DNA of 26,934 bases. Origin: Scleroderma bovista (lineage: Eukaryota; Basidiomycota; Agaricomycetes; Boletales; Sclerodermataceae). The stretch is from NCBI GenBank assembly GCA_037178675.1, contig JAYMGJ010000256.1, positions 1-26,934 of the forward strand. The letters are read 5' to 3'. Numbering within the stretch: position 1 is the stretch's first letter; every line of letters begins with the position of its first letter. Below, piece after piece: positions 18,401-25,853 of the stretch. The notes under the pieces are model-generated. The model had not been told where the DNA came from, made no database searches, and saw nothing but the letters and a program-made list of their open reading frames with translations. A program made the translations under genes and the position numbers.

Positions 18401-19676
18401 CATTTGTGAGATCTCAATCTCTGTATGCCCCTCAACTATCCAACCACTTCCTGTATCATTCACAATAGCCCGAAGAGACCATGCCTTTGCAAAAAATAAA
18501 TTTTTATGGCAAAACCACCTTATAGGTATGCAAACCTGCCCGCTGGATAGAAGGGCTGGTTCAAATATATAAAAATCCTGATTATGGAGTCGAATCATGG
18601 GGGTCAGCTGAGTTGGATCCATTTCTTTTAGCCATCTCCTAGCTTGAAATGCCTCATTTAGCTTTTTTCCTAAGTCTTCTGGATAGAAATGCAGCTGAGA
18701 TCGAACATGAGGATTAGCCATCTCCTACATTGGTTTAATTAGCATTGTCTATGGACCATACTAGCAGTGGACTACTTGCCTGGTGGATGATATCAGCAAA
18801 TGAATTCATATAGTATTTGTGTCCAAAGGCACCAGTAAAGGGCAATGTTTCAATGCCACAAATTTTCTGAAGGCCATCTTCAAGAGTCTTCAATGTTCTG
18901 ACAGAAGGAACATCCTGCACACCATTAATGTGCAGTATCCATGTCAAGAGATCTACTTGGCGCTGTGAAAAGACAGAGCAAGGTAGATGCATCAAAATAT
19001 CAATTGTACAAGACTAGAATATTATTATTGCATATGTGCTGTCATGTGTAACAGATAACTTACCAATTTATTTGGCCATGGAAACCATTCATTTTCTCCT
19101 GAAGTATTTGTTGATTTCATTCCAGTATTTTCTTCTGGACAAAATGTTGAATCAATTTTTTTTAAATTGATTAAGGAACATACCACTTCCAGCCTCAGCA
19201 AATGTATCCTCCATCCCAGATTCACTCTCCACATTTATCTCTCCAGCTCCCTCATCATCTGATAACTTATCCTCATCAAGAAGGCTAGCAAGTGTTGCTG
19301 CAAGTTGTTCCCGAGTCTTCTCAATAAAAGACTCCTGAAACTGCATCCCAGTTTCACTAGAATCTGCAGCATATGGTGTAGAACCTTCATCGACAGTATA
19401 AGAATACTCCCCAACAGGGGCAGACAACTCTTCAAGGACAAGCCCAATACCATGCATTGACTGAGCATGAGTACTTGGGAATTCCTCTCTACCACCTGAT
19501 CCATGGTCCTCTGTACTGCAAAAAGATCCCTGGCGGTTGGCACAGTGGTACTGGACAGAATATACATGCTTATCTGTTCTTTCATGCCTAAATGTCTTTT
19601 GAGTGGACTTTATTGTCTTGACATGCCAAGCATGTCCAGCCACTCTTCCCAACAGGCTTCCACCCTTAGATGACAA
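15422..19676 (-). CDS. Gene A of the two-gene transposon: large transposase-like protein (11 exons)
   Basis: Exons: up to 19676-19184, 19134-19064, 18962-18780, 18724-18325, 18278-17975, 17919-17556, 17504-17243, 17189-16825, 16771-16300, 16243-15867, 15817-15422 (TAA). Introns are 46-101 bp and every junction keeps frame, giving about 1,230 residues. Blocks in order: Ser/Glu-rich N-terminus; WFPWPNK; DLLTWILHINGVQDVPSVRT; HFYPEDLGKKLNEA; FPIWLYCDDTSGNLSKHWNK; HNSFLFTPAGLP; LALLGDNPMQSELACHVG with FCRVCNVKG (Cys-rich); EVLHTILLGFVKYFWRD; GRDFQAIAQVAPF; KFHILLHLPEHI; FESFNAVIRAKSIHSNRQSP. This matches a very common Agaricomycete transposon protein. The middle resembles Tnp2/CACTA-type transposases, but catalytic acids are not certain from reading alone. 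The intron 18779-18725 starts with GC. The first exon's zinc-finger-like CLACQDNKVHSKDI is out of frame with the following RHERTDKH by one T near 19606, so the N-terminus is damaged or mis-started (no ATG found). CpG is almost absent. Confidence 0.78.
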
Positions 19677-20868
19677 ATATTAAGGACAGAAATACAACAA
19701 ATACTGAATTACATCTTGCTGACCCCACACTTGGAAATGGATGATCAGCCATTACCCTCTTTTCCTGAACATATTCTATGATGAAGCTAGATTGAGATAC
19801 ACACAATAAATACACACCAGAAGAAATACAATGGTGCACCAATTACACCTAGATAAGACTCTCAAGTTTCCACTCTTGCTGTAGTAATATTATATATTCA
19901 ATGTATTTGTCAGCTGCTCGACCTATATGATACATACAGTATGACTTACCTGTGTCTGAGAAATAAATAGTGCATCGGCACAGCCACACAGTGAGTGAGC
20001 AAAGTACAATCATTGGCGTGATCAACTTACTAAGTACTGGTTGGCCAAAGTAATCTGTCTGTCGGCTGCTCGACCTATATCATACAGTACCGTGACTTAC
20101 CTGTGTCTGACAAATAGATGGGGCACAGCCACACGGTGAGCGGCGCACTGACTCTACCCACAAGATAATGGCACACAGCCACATGATGAGTGCACAAAGC
20201 AATCTGATCATGGTGATCAGCTTACCAAGTACCAGTGAGATATCTGTAGGCCTAAGGAATACATTTAATCAATCCATCAGCTACTTGATCTATATTATAT
20301 TAATACTACTTACTTGTGTCCAACGAATAGATGGTGTGCAGCTACATGGTGAGTGCACTGATCTAGTCGCAAGATATCTTGTTGGCCTAAGTTACGTCCG
20401 TCAGATGCTCAATCTATATCATATAGTATGACTTACCTGCGTCTGACGAACAATGCTGATAAGGACTGCAGGCTTTCCTGCAGGCTTTCCCAATGATGAC
20501 GTTGAGATATCCTGTGGATGAACTGTCAATAGAACTAGTTTGATATAAGTATTAGATGGCTTACAATTTGTGTAGATCCTGTGTGAAATGGCGAGGTAGA
20601 ACATAGGTTGTTACAGGTGTTGAGTGCTTCGAGTCTGAGAAGATGCATGTGCGTTGTACAGGAATGAAACTAGGGACCAAATTATATTTGTCCATCAGAC
20701 ATATGTCGGCCATATCAATCCAAGTAATCTAGCACTACCTAAACACAGGTTCATTTTTGTTCCACATTTGCAACTGACTTGAATCTGGTACATAATCTAT
20801 GTTATTTTATTTGACACCCAGATTTGATAACCTGTTTAAAAGGGGCGGTTGACCTCCGGCTATCTATC
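19677..20868. repeat. Right subterminal region with four exon/intron-like repeats
   Basis: There is no gene here. A diverged 120-210 bp unit recurs four times. Its core reads CTGCTCGACCTATATCATA ... TATGACTTACCTGTGTCTGA ... AATAGATGG ... ACAGCCACA ... GTGAGTGCAC. The ACTTACCTG cores are near 19943, 20093, 20308 and 20431. On the minus strand each unit contains CAGGTAAGT, a consensus splice donor. The region could be a 5' untranslated or promoter array of gene A, or transposase-binding repeats. Confidence 0.55.
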
Positions 20869-20883
20869 TTTCCTTGCCGTGTA
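20869..20883 (-). repeat. Right TIR of the two-gene transposon, inner half
   Basis: TTTCCTTGCCGTGTA is the complement of the inner part of the left TIR. It is cut at TA (20882-20883) by the Tc1 element. The outer half resumes at 24073. Confidence 0.85.
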
Positions 20884-20941
20884 ATGGTACTGGCGTGTCA
20901 CAGCTGAGACAAACAAATGAGATAAGCAGTGATGGGACTTA
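20884..20941 (+). repeat. Left 58-bp TIR of the Tc1/mariner element
   Basis: It begins ATGGTACTGGCGTGTCAC and ends GTGATGGGACTTA. Against the right copy (24015-24072) the two mismatches are GCGTG/GCATG and CACAGC/CACGGC, both explained by loss of a CpG. Confidence 0.92.
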
Positions 20942-20984
20942 GTAGTGGGAATCAAGTTGTCGTGTTGCCTCACCGTCATCGTCC

Positions 20985-22822
20985 ATGGCCTGTGCAACCA
21001 AGTCGTGCAAAATTACTGCCATGGATGACATTGACCTTTTAGATGACCCAGATACTACTATTATTGAGCAGTTTGACACCCCAGAACCCTCCAGTCCTCA
21101 CGTATCTGATGTTACCATTGCCAACCCTGCCGCATCATGCTCAAGTGTAATTCAAGCCCTCATGCACGATAGCATTGACAAAGAAATCAGTGAAGAAGCA
21201 TCAAGGCAGTCAAGGGAACCAGTAGAGTCCAATATACCCAGCGAGAGTGCCAAGACTGTGAAGAAAAGTGCATATATGCATATTCTGATCCCTCTATTTT
21301 GTTCAATCTAGACTGATCATATTGCAGAGAAATCCAAAGCCATAGATTCAGGCTCAACAGCACCTCTGCCAGTTCCTGCTCTGGCGCAGAAGATCACATA
21401 TAACCTCACAATGTTTCCTGTGGGTGAGAATACCAAGGACTTGAAGAAACACTGTGGAAAGAGTGTCCTTCTCAAGCTCAACAGCGACCACCCTTTCGAT
21501 ACATGGAAGGCCCAAGTTCTCGTCAAAATCGATGCCACTTTGCACCCTGATACCATTGCATTCAAAGATTACGAGGTGTTGTTCTCAGTTCCTCGTGTCT
21601 CACCCACTCCTCTTGCAATTACCGATGAAGAAGGCTATGCTGAGCTCATTCAGCATGCTATGAAGTCCAAGAACTATGAAGCAAATATCTACATTCAGCA
21701 GCTTAGGGCACCCACAGTCAAAAAGGTTCATCATATTTGTCCATTTGTATCTGTTATTACTGATCAAACTACTACTACTACTACATGAAGTGGACTCGGA
21801 GCAGTTCTACTTCTGGCAGTGAGAATGACTTGTCTGAAGATGAGAAAATGAAGAAGCAGAAGAAAATGCCAACAAAGAAGAGCCGTGTAAGTCCAAGATC
21901 TTGTTATGTTAGATTTGTGCACATGATGATACTGTCCAGAGTTCGAAGGCAGCCGATATTGATGAGTCCAACCAGCCTGTCAATAAGAACATCAAGTTAT
22001 TGCGTGCTCGCTATATTTGCAACAAGAAACCTGCTTGCTCAAGCGGGTTTTGCTACGTCAATCCAGCAAATGGGACACACATCCCACTCACATTTTCTCG
22101 CTTGGAATGCTGGGCTTCTTCCATGGTTTGAACACTACCATTGCATTTGAAATGCTGACATTTAGACTACTGCATAGCTCAAAGGTGATCAGGTTGCAAC
22201 AATTGACATGCCTCCAAACCATAAGGAGTTCAATACCATGCTTGCTGATGAAAACCTTGGACAGTTGACACTTCTCGCGGCTCAACATCAAGAGCTTCAA
22301 GAACAAGCCCATATGAAACAATCCCAGAATTCATCTGCACCTGCACCCACACCAAGCACCACACCAAGCACCACACCAAGCACCACACCAAGCACCACAC
22401 CAAGCACCACACCAAGCACCACACCAAGCACCACACCAAGCACCACACCGGGCACTGCCACCACGTCAGGTGGGCCCATTATCAATGTCAATTTTCCTGC
22501 CAAAATGTTCCAAATGTTCCACAATCCTGGTGCAGCTACAGTACCTTGAGCACCACTCACCCAGACCCAACCTGTGTCGCTGTCAGCTGCAATGTTACTG
22601 ACACCCTCTCAGCTTCAGTCTCTTGGACCTCATCTTTCCCTTGACGACTTCTGTGTATCATATGATATTTCTCAAGACCTACAGCGCAAGCTCATTGAGA
22701 ATGGCTATACAGTCTCTCATTCACTTCGTTTCGCAACCATTCAAGACCTGGAGGCAATCGGTGTTCTTCGTGGGGAGATTGCTCAGCTGAAAGATGCAGT
22801 TTCCCGTTGGTGCAATGCATAA
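20985..22822 (+). CDS. Passenger gene of the Tc1/mariner element: multi-exon protein with SAM-like C-terminus
   Basis: Five exons keep one frame: 20985-21267, 21328-21725, 21791-21886, 21940-22125, 22178-22822. Introns are 52-65 bp, and the total is 535 codons plus stop. Order: acidic N-terminus (MDDIDLLDDPDTTIIEQFD); a beta-rich block (ITYNLTMFPVGENTKDL, KSVLLKLNSDHPFDTWKAQV, YEVLFSVPRVSP); an acidic-basic linker; a Cys block (ARYICNKKPACSSGFCYVN and LECWASSM); then MPPNHKEFN. Eight PSTT repeats and GGPIINVNFPAKMFQMF follow. A C-terminal ~65-residue helical domain (LSLDDFCVSYDISQDLQRKL ... GVLRGEIAQLKDAVSRW) resembles SAM domains. One in-frame TGA (22547-22549) separates this domain; the residue after VP was probably Arg, so the present protein may end at about 444 residues. 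I recall similar hypothetical proteins in many Agaricomycetes; the function is unknown. It lies wholly between the TIRs, so it moves with the transposon. No nuclease or polymerase motif is visible. Confidence 0.75.
22350..22449 (+). repeat. 12-bp minisatellite encoding PSTT repeats
   Basis: About eight near-identical copies of ACACCAAGCACC lie in exon 5 of the passenger gene. The unit is a multiple of three, so copy-number change keeps the frame. It encodes a flexible Pro/Ser/Thr linker between the Cys block and the SAM-like domain. Confidence 0.9.
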
Positions 22823-22894
22823 TTTTTTCGTAACATGACATTCAGGGGATGAAAATGACAAAACCCAATTGTATCATACCACTGCAATGTGTAA

Positions 22895-23972
22895 CTAGAA
22901 ATAACCTGCATGTTGAATGTAGCTTTGTGCGTCATCAGCGGTGACAATATCCAGTGCCTCCTGCATGTCATAAAATATTCCATCTCCCTCTGCTGCAAAG
23001 AAAACATCCTGGTTGTGGCAGATCCATGATTTGATCTGTGAGAAGGCTTCTTTGATAGGGTTCAAATCAGGGGAGTACAGCAGTAAATATTCAAGCTGTA
23101 CACCTTCGGAATTACTGTTATTAGAGGAAGTCCAAGGTAGTCATGGAATTGGACATACCATGCTGCATGACAAGTTCACGAATCTCCTCACCATGATGGA
23201 TGCATGCATTGTCCATGACAAGGACACTGTGCTTGCCTGGCCATCGAGTACACAAAGGTAGCTGTACATGACAGTAGTTTAGCCTGGATAGCCAGTTTAC
23301 CAGCCAAATACTCACCACGAACGACTCAATGAATTCAATGTACCTAACTCAGTCAAAGGAACCCAAGACTACCTTTCCAGCAATGACACCATCTGTGCTC
23401 ATCGCAGCAACTGCTGAAAGTTGCTTTCCACAAACAAATGGACCTATAATGCTTGCCCGCTCACTCCTTGGTGCACGGCCATACCTCCTCACTGGTGTCT
23501 GCTCATCCTTGCTCATCTCATCAATGAAGATGAGTTCTTCTGGCTCGTATCAGGCCATCCGCCGAATAAAGTCAGCACAAAGATCTTCATTCTGCTCAGA
23601 TGCTACTTTACAAAGCTTCTTGAGTGAAATGCCTGCTCAAAGAAGTTCTTGATGAATGGTGGTGTAATGCACACTGATAAAGCAGTTTCGCTCCAAGAGC
23701 CCCTGGAGCTCATTGAGAAACCAGTCAGGACGATGTTGGATGAGTTCGATCAAATAATGGACATCTGCATGGTTCTGGATCCAAGGACGACCACGGTAGG
23801 CACTTCGAGGCTTGACAACATCTCCAGTTTCACGAAAGATCTTCTGGACATGAAAGAAAGTCATCCGGGAAATGCCTAAGCATTGGAGAATATCAGAGAG
23901 GGGCATGGCCCCATGTTGGTGAAGGCGAAGGGCAGCAAGCTTCAAATCATGCGATATCTTGCAGTTGGGCAT
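22895..23972 (-). pseudogene. Tc1/mariner DDE transposase (three in-frame TGA codons)
   Basis: The ATG at 23972 opens MPNCKISHDLKLAALRLHQH with a helix-turn-helix (LSDILQCLGISRMTFFHVQK) and the linker block YRGRPWIQNHADVHYLIELI. Exons 23972-23316, 23261-23159 and 23103-22895, with introns of 54 bp (GTGAGT...ACAG) and 55 bp (GTATGT...GAAG), give 322 residues, the usual size. Catalytic acids are visible: IFIDEMSKDE (first Asp), SVLVMDNACIHH (second Asp) and YSPDLNPIKEAF (third, Glu). Premature TGAs are at 23639-23637 (QELL*AGISLKKL), 23552-23550 (RRMA*YEPEEL) and 23351-23349 (SFD*VRYIEF). There is no frameshift. The product should bind the 58-bp TIRs and cut at TA. As it stands the copy is inactive unless stops are read through, though it could still be moved by a relative's enzyme. 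Confidence 0.9.
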
Positions 23973-24014
23973 TGATGAGAACGATCAAGCAGCGACTGAA
24001 AGCCAAAGTTTTAG

Positions 24015-24072
24015 TAAGTCCCATCACTGCTTATCTCATTTGTTTGTCTCAGCCGTGACATGCCAGTACCAT
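24015..24072 (-). repeat. Right 58-bp TIR of the Tc1/mariner element
   Basis: Inverted partner of 20884-20941, ending GCCAGTACCAT next to the TA duplication at 24073-24074. The transposase start codon lies 43 bp inside this TIR. Confidence 0.92.
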
Positions 24073-24093
24073 TATTTATGCAAACAGCTGTAA
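24073..24093 (-). repeat. Right TIR of the two-gene transposon, outer half
   Basis: TATTTATGCAAACAGCTGTAA is the exact complement of the first 21 bases of the left TIR (12839-12859). Together with 20869-20881 it rebuilds the 34-base right TIR with a single TA at the junction. Confidence 0.85.
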
Positions 24094-24256
24094 AAATCAG
24101 AGATGATATGTGAGAGGAAATGTTGATGGGTTGACCGTCACCAAAGGCCAGTCTTAAATATGCCCTAACCGATTTTCAAACCCAGTCAATGGTCACACAC
24201 AATCAGTGTGGAATATGTATTGCAGCCTTGTGAGCTCGGCCCTAAGAGGGGGATAC
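24094..24256 (+). other. Gypsy 3' untranslated remnant and polypurine tract
   Basis: No frame is recognisable here. The end, GAGCTCGGCCCTAAGAGGGGGATAC (25 bases, 24232-24256), contains the purine run AAGAGGGGGA (24244-24253) three bases before the LTR start TGTCATGACC. This marks it as the 3' internal edge of a plus-strand LTR retrotransposon. The two-gene DNA transposon cuts its left side at 24093. Confidence 0.55.
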
Positions 24257-24874
24257 TGTCATGACCATGACATCCAATCACCCTGTACCCTATTGTCCAA
24301 TCATGTCCACACATTTGCCATCCATTTATTGTATGTACTCCCTTTTCCATTTCCCTCTATCTGTCCTGTATTGCCACCGATTGGTGAGCACGTTGTCCAT
24401 TCTGTCTCTCTGTACAATTACCTAATATGTTTCCTTTCCCGTTTCCAGTTACTATATGTTCCCGTCCCGTTTCATTACTAATACAATACTTATTGGTAAT
24501 CTGGTTATTGCACTTACCATACTTACTCAGTGTGACTGCACTCATCATTTGTCGGTAATCCTGCCTTCCCATACATCACCTCTTCCATTCTACTCAGTAT
24601 AAATACTTAGATACTTGGTCTGTTGTAGCTTCAGTTCGAATATTGAATAAGATACTTCTCATCTGTTCTCCCTTTGCACTCTCCATCTCTGCCCTCATAC
24701 AAGTACTCGGTCGCTGACCGTTTACCCTCGGACACTCCATCAAACGCTCGGTCAGCCTTCCTATCATTTGGGAAGCGTGACTATGCTACATAGCACCTCG
24801 GTCTTACCGCTAGACCAACCTCTGACCCCCAGACCCCTTGTAGAGATCAGGTCGGTGAAGAACCGGTCTTGACA
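24257..24874 (+). repeat. Ty3/gypsy-type 3' LTR (618 bp)
   Basis: It starts TGTCATGACC and ends GGTCTTGACA, a TGTCA...TGACA inverted end typical of fungal gypsy LTRs, with a polypurine tract just upstream. Inside are several CCTTTTCC/CCCGTTTCC pyrimidine stretches, a TATAAATA box at 24598-24605 and, downstream, AATAAG (about 24646) as a possible polyadenylation hexamer. No second copy lies in the window, so the LTR call rests on its ends, promoter-like content and context. To its right, transposase coding sequence starts within a few bases. Confidence 0.65.
24598..24605 (+). promoter_or_regulatory. TATA box of the gypsy LTR
   Basis: TATAAATA lies about 340 bp into the LTR, where a retrotransposon U3 promoter is expected. 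No other TATA-like match as good was noticed in the LTR. Confidence 0.5.
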
Positions 24875-25712
24875 TAGGCTAATAAAACCCTTGCCATGTC
24901 TTTCCTTTCTTTCCCAGAGATCTGAGACATGGCAGAGATGCCATTCTTGAAGTAGTGAACCCCAAAAGCTGGGGGAAGAGACCGTAGGCAGGCATCCAGT
25001 TCATCTGGGTGCATAAGTTCCGTGCACCAGGCCACCATGTGCTTAAAGATGCCCTGATAAAGTTGATGGAGAATATCAGGGGTGAGAGAGTGGTGAATGT
25101 CACAGAAAGGGAAACCCTGCCAAAAGGGTTGTTGGATGGAGCCAGACACATCTTCTGCCTGACATTGAGTGTGAAACTGGTTAAGGGTGGAGGAAGTTGT
25201 CCATGCATGGTTAATAACCATTGTTGTCCACTTTTGAGTGCAAGGTGCCCCAGGAACTCTTGAACCCAACTCATGTGCCCTACTGCAGCACTTTGGACAT
25301 GACCCATACTTGGTGCAAGTCATCAAGAATTGCTCAGGATAGTTAGCCACATAGCAGGCAAGAAGGGGGTGAACTTGTCAAACATATCCATCCCCACATG
25401 CAATCTCCACTCCAGAGCGACCAGCATCCTTCAAGGGTTCCAGTATCACCCACATGGATTCATGGAAGAGTCTCTGGGTGTGGGAAGACTTCTCCTTCTT
25501 GGTCAGGTTGGATCCACATATTTTGTTGGTGGAAAGGTAACCAAAAAGTAAGGAAGCTTGTTGAGAAGGACTTCTGTGGATGGTTCAAGGGATGTTACCC
25601 AGGGTTAGGTAGATGGGATAGTAAGCTGGGTCTTGTCAGTGGTGATGATGACAGGAGCCACAGTGGCACCATCTGGGAGAAGGGATTGAATTGTGTGCCA
25701 CCATTTTCCAGT
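24875..25712 (-). pseudogene. Plavaka-type transposase, central fragment
   Basis: Read on the minus strand from 25712: TGKWWHTIQSLLPDGATVAP, then VIITTDKTQL (contains a catalytic-type Asp, TDKTQL). A short deletion and frame slip near 25620 follow. YPIYLTLGNIP*TIHRSPSQQ comes next (TGA 25587-25585), then LLFGYLSTNKI, LKDAGRSGVEIACGDGYV* (TGA 25380-25378), VANYPEQFLMTCTKYGSCPKC, PFWQGFPFCDIHHSLTPDIL, HQLYQGIFKHMVAWC, and HYFKNGISAMSQISGKERKD up to MARVLLA. The order matches the middle of Plavaka transposases (DKTQLT, YPVYLTLGNIPK, PLxxAGRxGVEM, YPEQCLVxCCxxxxCPKC, TPDLLHQLHKGxFKDHLVxWC). Both TGAs fall at usual Arg sites. The fragment stops where the gypsy LTR begins, so the LTR probably inserted into it. 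It is opposite in orientation to the N-terminal fragment at 1297-2152. Confidence 0.8.
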
Positions 25713-25853
25713 CAGTTAAGACAATCCAGACCAGCCAGACCAGTCAGGCCACTCAGACAAGTCACATCAGTAAGACTGGCCAGAGTGGCCAGACAATTCA
25801 GAGATTCAGACCAGTCAGACCAATTAGACTAGTAAGATTAGCCAGACCATTAG
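25713..25853. repeat. AGACCAGTCAG-type minisatellite
   Basis: Irregular copies of a 9-11 base motif (AGACCAGTCAG / CCAGACCAGC / AGACTRGCCAG) run for about 140 bp immediately next to the Plavaka fragment. It appears non-coding. Confidence 0.75.

Larger units (their letters stand above)
20884..24072 (-). mobile_element. Tc1/mariner transposon (3,189 bp) carrying a second gene
   Basis: TIRs of 58 bp (20884-20941 and 24015-24072) start ATGGTACTGGC, match except at two CpG-type positions, and are flanked by TA on both sides (20882-20883, 24073-24074). The element holds a minus-strand DDE transposase and a plus-strand spliced gene, arranged tail to tail with about 72 bp between stop codons (22822 and 22895). 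Tc1/mariner elements normally encode only the transposase and are shorter than 2.5 kb, so the extra gene is unusual. Both genes carry TGA interruptions. Confidence 0.92.
12839..24093 (-). mobile_element. Two-gene TIR DNA transposon (~8.06 kb without its nested Tc1 insertion)
   Basis: The left TIR (12839-12872) starts TTACAGCTGTTTGCATAAAT. The right TIR is its perfect 34-base complement once the Tc1 element at 20884-24072 and one TA are removed. Inside are gene B (13600-15073) and transposase-like gene A (15422-19676), both minus strand, with repetitive subterminal regions on both sides. Long repetitive subterminal arms and two genes recall the En/Spm (CACTA) plan, but the ends are not CACTA and I could not find a target duplication (left flank GGACATGA, right flank AAATCAGA). 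The superfamily is therefore left open. The left end lies 2 bp upstream of the ATG of the antisense gene at 12836. Confidence 0.8.

Noticed and set aside
22230..22560. Minus-strand frames with (WCLV)n or (GVVL)n repeats
   Set aside because: They are complement readings of the 12-bp PSTT minisatellite in the plus-strand passenger gene.
12831..24101. Target site duplication for the two-gene transposon
   Set aside because: Flanks GGACATGA and AAATCAGA do not match at any length tried by eye, so no duplication is claimed.
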